From Burkholderia gladioli (lineage in GTDB: Bacteria; Pseudomonadota; Gammaproteobacteria; Burkholderiales; Burkholderiaceae): 64,000 nucleotides of DNA. The position numbers and the translations under genes are program-made. The notes beneath the pieces are model-generated. The model saw nothing but the letters and a program-made list of their open reading frames with translations, ran no database searches and was not told the origin of the DNA. Numbering within the stretch: position 1 is the first letter of the stretch; every line of letters begins with the position of its first letter. Below are positions 8,790-19,235 of the stretch, piece by piece. The stretch lies in NCBI RefSeq assembly GCF_000959725.1, contig NZ_CP009323.1:2108001-2172000 (forward strand), given 5' to 3'.

Positions 8790-10811
8790 ATGACGACCTC
8801 GTCTCCCGCCAACACCTCCCTGATGGCCAACGCGATCCGCGCGCTCGCGATGGATGCCGTCCAGCAAGCGAACTCCGGCCACCCCGGCATGCCGATGGGC
8901 ATGGCCGAAATCGGCGTCGCGCTGTGGTCGCGCCACCTGCGCCACAACCCGACCAACCCGCATTGGGCCGACCGCGACCGCTTCGTGCTGTCCAACGGCC
9001 ATGGCTCAATGCTGCTGTACTCGCTGTTGCACCTGAGCGGCTACGCACTGCCGATCGAGGAGCTGAAGAACTTCCGCCAGCTGCACTCCAAGACGCCGGG
9101 CCACCCCGAATACGGCATCACGCCGGGCGTCGAGACCACCACCGGCCCGCTCGGCCAGGGTCTGGCGAACGCGGTCGGCATGGCGCTCGGCGAGGCGCTG
9201 CTGGCGGCCGAGTTCAACAAGGCCGACGCGAAGATCGTCGACCACCACACCTACGTGTTCGTCGGCGACGGCTGCCTGATGGAAGGCATCTCGCACGAGG
9301 CCTGCTCGCTGGCCGGCACGCTCAAGCTCAACAAGCTGATCGCGCTGTACGACGATAACGGCATCTCGATCGACGGCGACGTGGTCAACTGGTTCCACGA
9401 CGACACCCCGAAGCGCTTCGAGGCCTATGGCTGGAACGTGATCCCGGGCGTGAACGGCCATGACGTCGACGCGGTCGACGCGGCCATCGCAAAGGCCAAG
9501 CAATCGGATCGTCCGACCCTGATCTGCTGCAAGACGGTGATCGGCAAGGGCGCGGCCACCAAGGCCGGCGGCCACGACGTGCACGGCGCGGCGCTCGGCG
9601 CCGAGGAAATCGCCAAGACGCGCGCCGCGCTGGGCTGGAACTGGGAACCCTTCGTGATCCCGCAGGAAGTCTATGCGGCATGGGATGCCAAGGCCGCGGG
9701 CGCCAAGTTCGAAGCCGACTGGCAGGGCGCGTTCGACGCCTACCGCGCCAAGTACCCGGCCGAGGCGGCCGAGTTCGAGCGCCGCGCGGCCAACAAGCTG
9801 CCGGCCGACTGGGCCGAGAAGGCCGCCGCCATCGTCGCCGGCGCCAACGAGCGCGGCGAGACGGTCGCCACCCGCAAGGCCTCGCAGCAGACCATCGAAG
9901 GCCTGGCCGCGGCGCTGCCGGAACTGCTTGGCGGCTCGGCCGATCTGACCGGCTCGAACCTCACCAACTGGAAGGCCTCCAAGCCGGTGCGCGCCGGCGA
10001 GCACGGCATCCAGTGGGGCAACCACGTCAACTACGGCGTGCGCGAATTCGGTATGAGCGCGGCCATCAACGGCCTGGTCCTGCACGGCGGCTACAAGCCC
10101 TTCGGCGGCACCTTCCTGACCTTCTCCGACTACAGCCGCAACGCGCTGCGCGTGGCCGCGCTGATGAAGGCCCCGTCGATCTTCGTGTTCACCCACGATT
10201 CGATCGGCCTGGGCGAGGACGGCCCGACCCACCAGTCGATCGAGCACGTCGCCAGCCTGCGCCTGATCCCGAATCTCGACGTCTGGCGCCCGGCCGACAC
10301 GGTCGAGACGGCGGTGGGCTGGACCCAGGCGATCGCCGCCCAGCGTCCGTCCTGCCTGATCTTCAGCCGCCAGAACCTGCAGTTCAACACGCGCAGCGAA
10401 GCCCAGATCGCCAATGTCGCCAAGGGCGGCTACGTGCTGCGCGACTGGCAGGAAGACGTCGTCGCGCGCAAGATCATCCTGATCGCGACCGGCTCCGAGG
10501 TCGAGCTGGCGATGAAGGCCGTCGAGCCGCTGGCGCAGCAGGGCATCGCCGCGCGCGTGGTGTCGATGCCGGCCACCACCGTGTTCGACCGCCAGGACGC
10601 CGAGTACCGCGAGCGCGTGCTCCCGGCCGGCGTGCGCCGCGTGGCGATCGAGGCGGGCGTGAGCGAGTTCTGGCGCAAGTACGTCGGCCTGGAGGGCGGC
10701 GTGGTCGGGATCGACACCTTCGGCGAATCGGCGCCGGCCGGCGTGCTGTTCAAGTACTTCGGCTTCACCGTCGAGAACGTGGTCGAGACGGCGAAGAAGG
10801 TGCTCGCCTAA
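8790..10811 (+). CDS. tkt: Transketolase
   Basis: Transketolase moves two-carbon ketol units between sugar phosphates in the pentose phosphate pathway, using thiamine diphosphate. The 673-residue protein has the normal length. [10 protein letters not shown] lies at residues 28-37, the ThDP/metal motif GDGCLMEG near 159-166, and [10 protein letters not shown] after it. The central PP/Pyr domain has the [14 protein letters not shown] motif, and the C-terminal domain closes the protein. The ATG after GGACTCGAC was chosen because an upstream in-frame ATG at 8748 adds only 14 non-conserved residues. It is followed 95 bp later by gap, with a strong hairpin between them. Confidence 0.97.
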   Translation: MTTSSPANTSLMANAIRALAMDAVQQANSGHPGMPMGMAEIGVALWSRHLRHNPTNPHWADRDRFVLSNGHGSMLLYSLLHLSGYALPIEELKNFRQLHSKTPGHPEYGITPGVETTTGPLGQGLANAVGMALGEALLAAEFNKADAKIVDHHTYVFVGDGCLMEGISHEACSLAGTLKLNKLIALYDDNGISIDGDVVNWFHDDTPKRFEAYGWNVIPGVNGHDVDAVDAAIAKAKQSDRPTLICCKTVIGKGAATKAGGHDVHGAALGAEEIAKTRAALGWNWEPFVIPQEVYAAWDAKAAGAKFEADWQGAFDAYRAKYPAEAAEFERRAANKLPADWAEKAAAIVAGANERGETVATRKASQQTIEGLAAALPELLGGSADLTGSNLTNWKASKPVRAGEHGIQWGNHVNYGVREFGMSAAINGLVLHGGYKPFGGTFLTFSDYSRNALRVAALMKAPSIFVFTHDSIGLGEDGPTHQSIEHVASLRLIPNLDVWRPADTVETAVGWTQAIAAQRPSCLIFSRQNLQFNTRSEAQIANVAKGGYVLRDWQEDVVARKIILIATGSEVELAMKAVEPLAQQGIAARVVSMPATTVFDRQDAEYRERVLPAGVRRVAIEAGVSEFWRKYVGLEGGVVGIDTFGESAPAGVLFKYFGFTVENVVETAKKVLA

Positions 10812-10820
10812 GTGATACCA

Positions 10821-10857
10821 GGCGCGCTGCGCTGCCTCCCCGGGCGCGCAGCGCGCC
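10821..10857 (+). other. Strong hairpin between tkt and gap
   Basis: GGCGCGCTGCGC (10821-10832) pairs perfectly with GCGCAGCGCGCC (10846-10857) around a 13-nt loop. There is no T-tract, so it is more likely an mRNA stability or processing structure, or a rho-linked stop, than a classic terminator. Confidence 0.5.
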
Positions 10858-10906
10858 GCCGTGAAGCTGCACGAAACGTATTTTTTCAGCCATCAGGAGA
10901 TAGACC

Positions 10907-11917
10907 ATGACGATTCGCGTTGCAATCAACGGTTACGGCCGCATCGGCCGCAACACGCTGCGCGCTTTCTACGAAAACGGCAAGAAGCATGACATCGAGA
11001 TCGTCGCGATCAACGACCTCGGCGATGCCAAGACCAACGCGCACCTGACGCAGTACGACACGGCGCACGGCCGCTTCCCCGGCGAAGTCTCGGTCGACGG
11101 CGACTACCTGATCGTCAACGGCGACCGCATCCGCGTGCTGGCCAACCGCAACCCGGCCGAACTGCCGTGGGGCGAGCTCGGCGTCGACGTGGTGTTCGAG
11201 TGCACGGGCTTCTTCACCACCAAGGAAAAGGCCAGCGCCCACCTGAAGGGCGGCGCGAAGAAGGTGATCATCTCGGCGCCGGGTGGCAAGGACGTCGACG
11301 CGACCATCGTCTACGGCGTCAACCACGACGTGCTGAAGGCCGAGCACACCGTGATCTCGAACGCATCGTGCACCACCAACTGCCTGGCGCCGCTGGTCAA
11401 GCCGCTGCACGACAAGATCGGCCTCGAAACCGGCCTGATGACGACGATCCACGCCTACACCAACGACCAGGTGCTGACCGACGTCTATCACGAGGACCTG
11501 CGCCGCGCCCGTTCGGCCACGCACAGCCAGATCCCGACGAAGACCGGCGCGGCGGCCGCGGTCGGCCTGGTGCTGCCGGAACTGAACGGCAAGCTGGACG
11601 GCTACGCGATCCGCGTGCCGACCATCAACGTGTCGATCGTCGACCTGTCCTTCATCGCCAAGCGCGATACCACGGTCGAGGAAGTCAACGCGATCATGAA
11701 GGAAGCTTCGCAAGGCGCGCTCAAGGGCATCCTGGCCTATAACGACCAGCCGCTGGTGTCGGTCGACTTCAACCACAACCCGGCCTCGTCCTCGTTCGAT
11801 TCGACGCTGACCAAGGTGTCGGGCCGCCTGGTGAAGGTGTCGAGCTGGTACGACAACGAGTGGGGCTTCTCGAACCGCATGCTGGACACGGCAGTCGCGT
11901 TCGCCAACGCCAAGTAA
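10907..11917 (+). CDS. gap: Glyceraldehyde-3-phosphate dehydrogenase
   Basis: This enzyme oxidises glyceraldehyde 3-phosphate to 1,3-bisphosphoglycerate with NAD in glycolysis and in reverse in gluconeogenesis. The 336-residue protein shows the dinucleotide fold [16 protein letters not shown] at the N-terminus and [13 protein letters not shown] with catalytic Cys155. Downstream it has the HAYTNDQ loop, [13 protein letters not shown], and a C-terminal [13 protein letters not shown] Shine-Dalgarno (AGGAG) precedes the ATG. Position after tkt is typical of Burkholderia. Confidence 0.98.
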   Translation: MTIRVAINGYGRIGRNTLRAFYENGKKHDIEIVAINDLGDAKTNAHLTQYDTAHGRFPGEVSVDGDYLIVNGDRIRVLANRNPAELPWGELGVDVVFECTGFFTTKEKASAHLKGGAKKVIISAPGGKDVDATIVYGVNHDVLKAEHTVISNASCTTNCLAPLVKPLHDKIGLETGLMTTIHAYTNDQVLTDVYHEDLRRARSATHSQIPTKTGAAAAVGLVLPELNGKLDGYAIRVPTINVSIVDLSFIAKRDTTVEEVNAIMKEASQGALKGILAYNDQPLVSVDFNHNPASSSFDSTLTKVSGRLVKVSSWYDNEWGFSNRMLDTAVAFANAK

Positions 11918-11967
11918 ATCGGCTCGGGCGCGGCGGGCTGGCCGAGCCCGTTTCGATCCAGTCGCGA

Positions 11968-12011
11968 AAACCCGCCGTCGCGCCTCGTGCGCGGCGGCGG
12001 GTTTGTCTTTT
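11968..12011 (+). terminator. Rho-independent terminator of gap
   Basis: AAACCCGCCGTCGCGC (11968-11983) pairs with GCGCGGCGGCGGGTTT (11989-12004), with one G-T wobble, followed by GTCTTTT. The palindrome may also end the convergent gntR-family gene. Confidence 0.85.
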
Positions 12012-12036
12012 GGAGCGGGGGTTCAGTGCTGCGGCT

Positions 12037-12729
12037 TCAGCCGCGCGGCGTGGGGAAGAACACGCCGGCGCGCTGCGCGGCGCTCTCGATGTGGATCTCG
12101 ATGGCCCGGCCGGCCGCGGCCGAGTCGCGCGCGGTGAGCGCGTCGACGATGGCGCGATGCTCGTGCCAGGTCGAGAGCATCAGCTCGCGCCGGTAGAAGG
12201 GCATGCGCTGGCTTTCCTTCATGATGTCGGCGCTGTTGCGCAGCACCGATTCGATTGCCGCGTTGCCGGCCAGCGCGAGGATCCGCATGTGGAATTCGAA
12301 GTCGAGCTGGGCGGCGGCGTCCAGCGCGTTGTCGACCAGCGCCACGTGCAGCGCGGCCAGGTTCTCCTCGAACCAGGCGAGGTCGGTGTCGCTGATCGCC
12401 AGCGCCGCCATGCGCGCCGCGAAACCCTCCAGCGCATAACGCATCTGGTAGGTATCGGGCGGCGAGGATTGCGCCGCGAAGCGCCAGGGATGGCCGGCCG
12501 CGGCCTGCGCGCGCTCCACGTAGACGCCCTTGCCGGGCCGGATCGTCAGCATGCCGAGCGCCTCCAGCGTCGACAGCGCCTCGCGCAGCGAGGCACGGCT
12601 GATCTCCAGTTCCTCGGAGAGCTGGCGCTGCGCCGGCAGCAGGCTGCCGACCGGGTAGGCGCCGGTTTCGATGCGGGCCTGGATGGTCGCCACGGCGGCG
12701 TCGGTAACGGTTTGGGGCAGGTTCTTCAT
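12037..12729 (-). CDS. GntR-family (FadR subfamily) transcriptional regulator, likely of the allantoin genes
   Basis: This is a 230-residue DNA-binding regulator. The N-terminal winged helix-turn-helix runs to about residue 75 and includes GSLLPAQRQLSEELEISRASLREALSTLEALGML. The C-terminal all-helical FCD-type ligand domain has Asp/His-rich helices (FEFHMRI, WHEHRAIVDALTARD) that usually bind a metal and a carboxylate ligand. It is divergent from the transporter-alc-allA genes, and a perfect ACTGGT-ATG-ACCAGT palindrome sits between them. It is therefore most likely a local repressor responding to an ureide or glyoxylate-type acid, which is inference. Confidence 0.9.
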   Translation of the reverse strand: MKNLPQTVTDAAVATIQARIETGAYPVGSLLPAQRQLSEELEISRASLREALSTLEALGMLTIRPGKGVYVERAQAAAGHPWRFAAQSSPPDTYQMRYALEGFAARMAALAISDTDLAWFEENLAALHVALVDNALDAAAQLDFEFHMRILALAGNAAIESVLRNSADIMKESQRMPFYRRELMLSTWHEHRAIVDALTARDSAAAGRAIEIHIESAAQRAGVFFPTPRG

Positions 12730-12879
12730 GACTGCATGCGGGGCCGGTCAGACCGGCATTGTAATCCGCCCATCCATGCCGCGCCGCCGGCGCCCGGCCC
12801 GCTGTCGCGTATCGGGTAATCCCGGTTTTTGACACGGTTGACGCGCGTATATCGGCTTCCTACACTTCGCCATAACTTA

Positions 12880-12894
12880 ACTGGTATGACCAGT
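12880..12894. promoter_or_regulatory. FadR-type operator palindrome
   Basis: ACTGGT-ATG-ACCAGT is a perfect 6-bp inverted repeat with 3-bp spacing. It matches the TGGTnnnACCA consensus of FadR-subfamily regulators and lies 44 bp upstream of the transporter start and 151 bp upstream of the regulator start. Confidence 0.7.
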
Positions 12895-12937
12895 CAGAAC
12901 AGTGAAGTCCACGACAACCGCGGTGACGGGAGATGTG

Positions 12938-14278
12938 ATGGCGAGGTTTCTGAATTCCTTGTTCGGGCGCGTGGTGATCGCGCTGGTGATCGGCGTGGCG
13001 CTCGGCGCCGCCTTCCCGCACGCGGCGCAGTCGCTGCGCCCGCTCGGCGACGGCTTCCTGAAGCTGATCAAGATGGTGATCGGGCCGATCGTGTTCTGCG
13101 TGGTGGTGGGCGGCATCGCGAATGCCGGCGACTTGAAGAAGGTGGGGCGCGTCGGCGTGAAGGCGATCGTCTACTTCGAGCTGATGACCACGCTGGCGCT
13201 CGGCATCGGCCTGTTGCTGGCGGTCCTCACGCGGCCCGGCGCCGGCATGAACGTCGCGCTCGGCTCGCTCGACGCGGCCTCGCTGGCCGACTACGCGAAG
13301 AACGCGCAGAGCCTCAAGGACACCGCCGGCTACCTGCTCAAGATCATCCCCGACACGGCCTTCGATGCCTTCGCCAAGGGCGACATCCTGCAGATCCTGG
13401 TGTTCGCGGTGCTGTTCGGCTCGGCGCTGTCCCTGCTCGGCGAGCGTGCCAGCCGCATCAGCGGCATCATCGACGAGTTCTCGCAGGTCTGCTTTCGCGT
13501 GATGGGCTTCATCATCCGACTCGCGCCGCTCGGCGTGCTCGGCGCGATCGCCTTCACCACCGGCAAGTACGGCGTGGCCTCGCTCAAGCAGCTCGGCCTG
13601 CTGGTGGCAGTGTTCTACGTGAGCTGCGCGCTGTTCGTCGCGGTGGTGCTCGGCACCGTGATGCGGCTGGCCGGCTTCAGCGTGTTCAAGCTGATCCGCT
13701 ACCTGCGCGAGGAGCTGATGATCGTGCTCGGCACCGCCTCCTCGGACGCGGTGCTGCCGCAGGTGATGCGCAAGCTCGAATGGATGGGCGTGAAGGATTC
13801 CACCGTCGGCCTGGTGATCCCCACCGGCTACTCGTTCAATCTCGACGGCTTCTCGATCTACCTGACGCTGGCCGTGCTGTTCATCGCGCAGGCCACCAAT
13901 ACGCCGCTGTCCGCGCACGACCTGATCATCGTGCTGCTGGTCTCGCTGGTCACCTCGAAGGGCGCGCACGGCATCCCCGGCTCGGCGATCGTGATCCTGG
14001 CCGCGACGCTCTCGGCGATCCCGGCGATTCCGGTGCTCGGCCTGGTGCTGATCCTGCCGGTCGACTGGTTCGTCGGCATCGCGCGCGCGCTCACCAACCT
14101 GGTCGGCAATTGCGTGGCCACCGTGGTGGTGGCGGTCTGGGAGCACGACATCGACGTCGCCCGTGCCCGCCGCGTGCTGAACCGCGAGCTGCGCTACGTG
14201 CCGGTCGAGGAGGAGCACGGCGAGGCCGGTGCCGCGCCCGGCAAGCTCGCCGGCGGCGAGCACGCGCACGTGCTCTGA
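12938..14278 (+). CDS. DctA-like dicarboxylate/amino acid:cation symporter
   Basis: This is an inner-membrane secondary transporter of the DAACS family (C4-dicarboxylate or glutamate type). The 446-residue product has repeated hydrophobic segments beginning [20 protein letters not shown]. It contains [20 protein letters not shown], the re-entrant loop region [13 protein letters not shown], the conserved [12 protein letters not shown] segment, and the GIPGSA motif near the C-terminus. ATG 12938 was chosen because GGGAG lies 5 bp upstream; an in-frame ATG at 12902 lacks this. It heads the allantoin-degradation genes, so the substrate may be an ureide acid or glyoxylate-related dicarboxylate rather than succinate. 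Confidence 0.9.
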   Translation: MARFLNSLFGRVVIALVIGVALGAAFPHAAQSLRPLGDGFLKLIKMVIGPIVFCVVVGGIANAGDLKKVGRVGVKAIVYFELMTTLALGIGLLLAVLTRPGAGMNVALGSLDAASLADYAKNAQSLKDTAGYLLKIIPDTAFDAFAKGDILQILVFAVLFGSALSLLGERASRISGIIDEFSQVCFRVMGFIIRLAPLGVLGAIAFTTGKYGVASLKQLGLLVAVFYVSCALFVAVVLGTVMRLAGFSVFKLIRYLREELMIVLGTASSDAVLPQVMRKLEWMGVKDSTVGLVIPTGYSFNLDGFSIYLTLAVLFIAQATNTPLSAHDLIIVLLVSLVTSKGAHGIPGSAIVILAATLSAIPAIPVLGLVLILPVDWFVGIARALTNLVGNCVATVVVAVWEHDIDVARARRVLNRELRYVPVEEEHGEAGAAPGKLAGGEHAHVL

Positions 14279-14394
14279 GGGCGCCGCGTCACCACCGCGT
14301 TCCTTGCGCGCCTGTTCCTCGCTTCCCCGCTTTCCCTGCTTTCCCGATTCGCAGCCCGGCACCGCGCCGGGCCTCTCACCCGACTGGAGACATC

Positions 14395-15405
14395 ATGGCT
14401 GCACCGATCCTCGATCCCGACGCGCCCGCCTTCACGCGCCGCTACATGAATCTCGCCGACCCGCGCCTGGGCGCCAAGGCGCTGGCCTCCAGCGACGACT
14501 TCTTCGCGCCGATGGAGCGCATGCTCAACCCCGAGCCGGCCGTCTTCATCCCCGGCAAGTACGACGATCACGGCAAGTGGATGGATGGTTGGGAAACGCG
14601 CCGCAAGCGCGTGGCCGGCCACGACTGGTGCATCGTCAGGCTGGCGCGCCCCGGCGTGGTCCACGGCGTCGATCTCGACACCAGCCACTTCACCGGCAAC
14701 TTCCCGCCGGCCGCCTCGATCGAGGCCTGCGCGTTCGACGGCGAGCTGCCGCCGGAGCAGGCCGACTGGCAGCCGCTGGTGCCGGCCACCACGCTGCAGG
14801 GCAATCGCCATCACTACGTCGCCGTCGACGCGCCGCGCGTGGTCACCCACCTGCGCGTCAATCTCTATCCGGACGGCGGGCTGGCGCGGCTGCGCGTGTA
14901 CGGCCAGCCGCAGCGCGACTGGAGCCGCGCCGCCACGGGCGAGCTGGTCGACCTGGCCGCGATCGAGAACGGCGCCTATCTGGTCGCCGCCAACAACCAG
15001 CACTTCGGTCCCGCCTCGCAGATGCTGATGCCTGGGCGCGGCGTGAACATGGGCGACGGCTGGGAGACGCGGCGGCGCCGCGAACCCGGCAACGACTGGG
15101 CGATCGTGGCGCTGGCACGCCCGGGGATCATCCGACGCGTCGAGGTCGACACCGCGCACTTCAAGGGCAACTATCCCGATCGCTGCTCGCTGCAGGCCGC
15201 CTCGGTGGCCGGCGGCACCGACGATTCGCTGGTCACGCAGGCGATGTTCTGGCCGGAGCTGCTCGGCGAGCAAAAGCTGTCGATGGACAGCCTGCACGTG
15301 TTCGACAGCGGCCTGGTCGCGCTGGGCCCGGTCACCCACGTGCGCTTCAACATCTTCCCGGACGGCGGTGTCTCGCGCCTGCGTCTGTGGGCCGAGCCGG
15401 CCTGA
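14395..15405 (+). CDS. alc: Allantoicase
   Basis: Allantoicase hydrolyses allantoate to ureidoglycolate and urea in purine catabolism. The 336-residue protein consists of two tandem allantoicase repeats. Each carries the same core: [10 protein letters not shown] at residues 63-72 and [12 protein letters not shown] near 220-230, followed by [10 protein letters not shown] or [10 protein letters not shown] and a DT-x-HF-GN segment. Each repeat also ends in RVNLYPDGG / RFNIFPDGG and RLR. The start follows CTGGAGAC. It is 13 bp upstream of allA. Confidence 0.95.
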   Translation: MAAPILDPDAPAFTRRYMNLADPRLGAKALASSDDFFAPMERMLNPEPAVFIPGKYDDHGKWMDGWETRRKRVAGHDWCIVRLARPGVVHGVDLDTSHFTGNFPPAASIEACAFDGELPPEQADWQPLVPATTLQGNRHHYVAVDAPRVVTHLRVNLYPDGGLARLRVYGQPQRDWSRAATGELVDLAAIENGAYLVAANNQHFGPASQMLMPGRGVNMGDGWETRRRREPGNDWAIVALARPGIIRRVEVDTAHFKGNYPDRCSLQAASVAGGTDDSLVTQAMFWPELLGEQKLSMDSLHVFDSGLVALGPVTHVRFNIFPDGGVSRLRLWAEPA

Positions 15406-15418
15406 GCGGGAGGCGATC

Positions 15419-15961
15419 ATGAACCAGCCGCCCCTGCCGCAGGCGCTGCCGCTGGAGCCGCTCACGCGTGCGGCCTTCGCGCCGTTCGGCGACGTGATCG
15501 AGCTGGAGGGCGCGCGTCATTTTCCGATCAACGGCGGCACCACCGAGCGCTTCCACGACCTCGCCAGCGTTGATGTCGGCGAGGCGGGCGGCCGGCCGCT
15601 CGTCAACCTGTTCCGCGGCCAGCCGCGCCGCTGGCCGATCGAGATCGCGATGATGGAGCGGCACCCGCTGGGCAGCCAGGCCTTCGTGCCGCTGGCCGAG
15701 GTCGGGCGCTACGCGGTGGTGGTCGCGCCGGCCGGCGAATTCGATCCGGCACGGCTGCGCGCCTTTCTCGCCGAGGGCTGGCAGGGCGTCAACTATGCCC
15801 GCGGCGTCTGGCATCACCCGCTGCTCGCGCTCGATCGCGTCAGCGATTTCGTGGTGATCGACCGCGGCGGCAACGGCGAGCCGAATTGCGACGAGATCGT
15901 GCTCGACACGCGGCGCCTGCTGCTGTCGCCGGAGCCGGGCGCGCGGCAGGGCGCGGCGTGA
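15419..15961 (+). CDS. allA: Ureidoglycolate lyase
   Basis: AllA splits ureidoglycolate into glyoxylate and urea, completing the allantoate pathway begun by the upstream allantoicase. The 180-residue protein has [17 protein letters not shown] at the N-terminus, the [12 protein letters not shown] segment, [15 protein letters not shown], and the metal-site cupin motifs [16 protein letters not shown] and FVVIDRGG. The start has GGGAGG upstream. A hairpin shared with fur lies about 80 bp downstream. Confidence 0.95.
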   Translation: MNQPPLPQALPLEPLTRAAFAPFGDVIELEGARHFPINGGTTERFHDLASVDVGEAGGRPLVNLFRGQPRRWPIEIAMMERHPLGSQAFVPLAEVGRYAVVVAPAGEFDPARLRAFLAEGWQGVNYARGVWHHPLLALDRVSDFVVIDRGGNGEPNCDEIVLDTRRLLLSPEPGARQGAA

Positions 15962-16038
15962 ATTCGGCGCCCGTTTAAGAACTGGCGCGCGCCGTTCGTC
16001 AGGAAACCGAAAGACGAGCCGGCCGATGCCCGAAAACG

Positions 16039-16076
16039 ATCCGGCCCGGCAAGGCTTGCGCCTTGTCGGGCCGGAT
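16039..16076 (-). terminator. Terminator hairpin between allA and fur
   Basis: ATCCGGCCCGGCAAGG and CCTTGTCGGGCCGGAT pair over 16 bp with one wobble and a 6-nt loop. On the minus strand it is followed by CGTTTTC, so it mainly serves fur. It may also slow transcription from allA. Confidence 0.7.
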
Positions 16077-16110
16077 TGCCTGGCGGGCCGGCGCGATGCC
16101 GGCCGGCCGA

Positions 16111-16539
16111 TCAGTGCTTGCGGTGCGGGCAGTTCTCGGTGGTGCAGGAACCGTACATCGCCAGCGAGTGCTCCTGCAGCTTGAAGCCGCGCGTCTTGGC
16201 GATCGCCTGCTGGCGGTTCTCGATCTCGGCGTCGAAGAATTCCTCGACGCGGCCGCAGTCGAGACAGACCAGGTGGTCGTGGTGCGAACCCTCGTTCAGC
16301 TCGAACACCGCCTTGCCCGATTCGAAATTGCTGCGCGTGAGCAGGCCGGCCTGCTCGAACTGCGTCAGCACGCGGTATACCGTGGCCAGGCCGATGTCGA
16401 GTTGTTCGTGCAGCAGGTTGCGATAGACGTCTTCGGCGGTCAGGTGCCGGACTTCGCTCTGCTGAAAGATTTCCAGAATCTTGAGGCGCGGTAGGGTGGC
16501 CTTGAGCCCGATATTCTTCAGCTCGGTCGGATTGGTCAT
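16111..16539 (-). CDS. fur: Ferric uptake regulator
   Basis: Fur is an iron-sensing dimeric repressor of iron acquisition genes. The 142-residue protein has the winged helix ([46 protein letters not shown]) and the metal-binding dimerisation domain. The latter has [20 protein letters not shown] with Cys93/Cys96, and a C-terminal [11 protein letters not shown]. It is divergent from bamE, a pairing standard in Betaproteobacteria. Confidence 0.98.
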   Translation of the reverse strand: MTNPTELKNIGLKATLPRLKILEIFQQSEVRHLTAEDVYRNLLHEQLDIGLATVYRVLTQFEQAGLLTRSNFESGKAVFELNEGSHHDHLVCLDCGRVEEFFDAEIENRQQAIAKTRGFKLQEHSLAMYGSCTTENCPHRKH

Positions 16540-16694
16540 GGCTAGGCGTCCCTAGAGTACAATGCAGGGTTCCAATAGTACCGGCTTTTCGCCCTGTCAG
16601 TCATCTGTGACCCGAGTCGCGCGGCCCGCCCGGCAGATCGGCGCAGTGACGGACAAGTTTCCCGTATCCCGTTCGCAACATTCAGAGGACCCGC

Positions 16695-17576
16695 ATGCGG
16701 AGTGCCATCACTGCTGCCGTCGTTGTCGCCGTCGTCACGCTGGCAGGCTGTTCGTCTTATGACAGCGTCACGCAACGAATCGCGCAGAGCATCACGCCTT
16801 ACCGCATCACGGTCGTCCAGGGCAATTTCGTCTCACAGGAAAAGGCCTCGCAACTGCAGGCCGGCATGACCCGCGAACAGGTCCGCGCGCTGCTCGGCAC
16901 GCCGCTGCTGGCCGACATGTTCCACGCGGACCGTTGGGATTACCTGTTCTACTTCAAGCGCGGCTCGACCTCGGTGGTCCAGCAGCGTGACCTGGTCGTC
17001 AACTTCCAGAACGATCGCCTGGCGAGCTGGAGCGGCGCCGACAACCTCCCGTCCGAACTCGACCTGCTGGCCGACATCGACGGCGACCGTCGCGGCAAGA
17101 AGAAGGCAAAGGCCGCCGCAGCGGCGCCGGCATCGGCCGCTTCGGCCAGCGCGGCGGCTTCGGCCAGTGCCGCGGCCCCGGCCGGCACGCCGGTGCCACC
17201 GGACCTGGCACCCGCCGCCGCTGCCCCGGCCAACCCGGCGCCGCCGGCTTCGGCCAGCCAGGTCGGCCAGTCCGACGCGAATACCGAGGCCGCGCGCGCG
17301 GCCAACCGCGCCACCGCCCAGGTGTCGGGCCAGGGCTCGCAGGCCAGCCGCTTCCGGCCGTCCTCGCAGACCGCGCCGTCCGCGCCGACGCCAGGCGGCC
17401 TGCCGCCGGGAGCGAGCCCGGCGATCCAGCCGCAGTTCCAGTTCCATCGTCCGCCGCAGCCCACCGCGCCGAGCGACGGCAGCCAGCCGGTCGGCCCGCA
17501 GGGCTCCGACCAACTGCCGAACCAGCCGCTGACGGCGCCGCCGGCCGATATCTCGGCGCCGCCGAACTCGAACTGA
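16695..17576 (+). CDS. bamE: BamE outer-membrane lipoprotein with long Ala/Pro-rich tail
   Basis: BamE is an accessory lipoprotein of the BAM complex, which inserts beta-barrel proteins in the outer membrane. The signal peptide ends in the lipobox LAGC (lipidated Cys19). The BamE fold occupies about residues 35-125: [46 protein letters not shown] and [12 protein letters not shown]. Residues from about 133 to 293 are a low-complexity Ala/Pro/Ser/Gln-rich tail that E. coli BamE (113 residues) lacks. The tail could span the periplasm or contact peptidoglycan, which is inference. It is divergent from fur and precedes dapB by 127 bp. Confidence 0.93.
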   Translation: MRSAITAAVVVAVVTLAGCSSYDSVTQRIAQSITPYRITVVQGNFVSQEKASQLQAGMTREQVRALLGTPLLADMFHADRWDYLFYFKRGSTSVVQQRDLVVNFQNDRLASWSGADNLPSELDLLADIDGDRRGKKKAKAAAAAPASAASASAAASASAAAPAGTPVPPDLAPAAAAPANPAPPASASQVGQSDANTEAARAANRATAQVSGQGSQASRFRPSSQTAPSAPTPGGLPPGASPAIQPQFQFHRPPQPTAPSDGSQPVGPQGSDQLPNQPLTAPPADISAPPNSN

Positions 17577-17703
17577 GCGGGCAGACTACCCAGACGGGCG
17601 GCTTCGGCCGCCCGGTTCGTTTCCTCCCTCGCCGGCGCTGGATCCGGCGGTCGCGCGAAGCCTTCATGTTTTCAAGCTCATCAAGCAGATACGCAACACG
17701 ACC

Positions 17704-18501
17704 ATGAAAATTGCCATTGCCGGTGCATCGGGCCGTATGGGCCGGATGCTGATCGAAGCGGTGCTCAACGACGCCGACGCCACCCTGGTCGGCGCGCTCG
17801 GCCGCCCGGGTTCCGCCCACCTGGGCCAGGACGCGGGCGCCTTCCTCGGCAAGCCGACCGGCGTCGCCATCACCGACGACGTCGAGCGTGTGTTCGCCGA
17901 GGCCGACTGCCTGATCGACTTCACGCGGCCCGATACCACGATCGGCTATCTCGACGCGGCGCGCCGCCATGGCGTCAAGCTTGTGATCGGCACCACCGGC
18001 TTCAGCGAGGCGCAGAAGGCGCAGTTGCGCGAGGCGGCGAGCCAGATCGGCATCGTGTTCTCGGCGAACATGAGCGTGGGCGTGAACGTCACGCTGAAGC
18101 TGCTCGAATTCGCCGCCAGGCAATTCGAGCAGGGTTACGACATCGAGATCATCGAGGCGCATCATCGCCACAAGGTCGATGCGCCCTCGGGCACCGCGCT
18201 GATGATGGGCGAGACCGTGGCCGCCTCGCTGGGTCGCAAGCTCGAGGATTGCGCGGTCTACGACCGCCACGGCGAGACCGGCCCGCGCGACCCCTCGACG
18301 ATCGGCTTCACGGCGATCCGCGGCGGCGACATCGTGGGCGACCACACCGTGCTGTTCGCCGGCATCGGCGAACGCATCGAGATCACCCACAAGTCCTCGA
18401 GCCGTGTCTCGTATGCGCAGGGATCGATGCGCGCGGTGCGCTTCCTGGCCGACAAGCCGGCCGGGCTGTTCGACATGCAGGACGTGCTCGGCCTGCGCTG
18501 A
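17704..18501 (+). CDS. dapB: 4-hydroxy-tetrahydrodipicolinate reductase
   Basis: DapB reduces hydroxy-tetrahydrodipicolinate to tetrahydrodipicolinate with NAD(P)H in the lysine/diaminopimelate pathway. The 265-residue protein starts with the nucleotide-binding [17 protein letters not shown]. It carries the signature [22 protein letters not shown], with the catalytic His and Lys, and ends in [10 protein letters not shown]. It is 22 bp upstream of the ExbB-like gene. Confidence 0.98.
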   Translation: MKIAIAGASGRMGRMLIEAVLNDADATLVGALGRPGSAHLGQDAGAFLGKPTGVAITDDVERVFAEADCLIDFTRPDTTIGYLDAARRHGVKLVIGTTGFSEAQKAQLREAASQIGIVFSANMSVGVNVTLKLLEFAARQFEQGYDIEIIEAHHRHKVDAPSGTALMMGETVAASLGRKLEDCAVYDRHGETGPRDPSTIGFTAIRGGDIVGDHTVLFAGIGERIEITHKSSSRVSYAQGSMRAVRFLADKPAGLFDMQDVLGLR

Positions 18502-18523
18502 GCCGCAACCCCGGGAGGCGCGC

Positions 18524-19222
18524 ATGGCGATGGAAACCGGCGTAGTCCACTATCTGGCGAGCGGCGATGCCGTCACGCACGGCGTGGCCTGGCTGCTGTT
18601 CGCGATGTCGGTCGCGAGCTGGTGCTTCCTGCTGGTGAAGGCCTGGACGCTGGCGCGCGCGAAGCGCCAGGGCCCGGAGGCGATCGCCGCGTTCTGGCGC
18701 GCCGGCTCGTTCGATGAGGGGCTGGCCACGCTGCGCTCGGCTGATCGCGAGCGGGTGTTCGCGCCGCTGGCCGAGGCCGCGCGGGAGGCGGCCGACGCCG
18801 CGCCCAGCCTGCTCGGGGCGCGCGTGGAGCGCGGCGAACGCGTGCTGCGCGCGGTGCGCCAGGCGATGCGCGGCTCGCAGCGCCGGCTCGAATTCGGCCT
18901 GGTGCTGCTGGCCTCGATCGCCAGCACGGCGCCCTTCGTCGGGCTGCTCGGCACCGTGTGGGGCATCTATCACGCGCTCGGCAGCATCGCCGAGAGCGGC
19001 CAGGCGCAGATCGGCAACGTGGCCGGGCCGGTCGGCGAGGCGCTGATCATGACCGCCTTCGGCCTGGTGGTGGCGATCCCGGCCGTGCTCGCCTACAACC
19101 TGCTCGGGCGCCTGGTGCGCCAGCTGAGCGAGGATCTCGACGGCTTCGCGCGCGACCTGCATGCCACGGCGGGCGGCGAGCCCGGCGGCGAAGCGGGCCA
19201 ATCAGCCGGCGACGGCGCCTGA
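18524..19222 (+). CDS. exbB: MotA/TolQ/ExbB-family proton channel protein
   Basis: The protein is a subunit of a proton-driven energy-coupling complex in the inner membrane. The 232-residue product has three hydrophobic segments: near residues 15-35, and at about 122-145 (LVLLASIASTAPFVGLLGTVWG) and 165-190 (GEALIMTAFGLVVAIPAVLAYN). Together they match the ExbB/TolQ core, including the conserved Thr/Pro and Glu pattern. It is preceded by GGGAGG and followed after 13 bp by an ExbD-like gene. With no tonB, tolA or tolB here, the partner system cannot be decided, so the symbol is by similarity. Confidence 0.85.
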   Translation: MAMETGVVHYLASGDAVTHGVAWLLFAMSVASWCFLLVKAWTLARAKRQGPEAIAAFWRAGSFDEGLATLRSADRERVFAPLAEAAREAADAAPSLLGARVERGERVLRAVRQAMRGSQRRLEFGLVLLASIASTAPFVGLLGTVWGIYHALGSIAESGQAQIGNVAGPVGEALIMTAFGLVVAIPAVLAYNLLGRLVRQLSEDLDGFARDLHATAGGEPGGEAGQSAGDGA

Positions 19223-19235
19223 CACGGGAGGCGAG

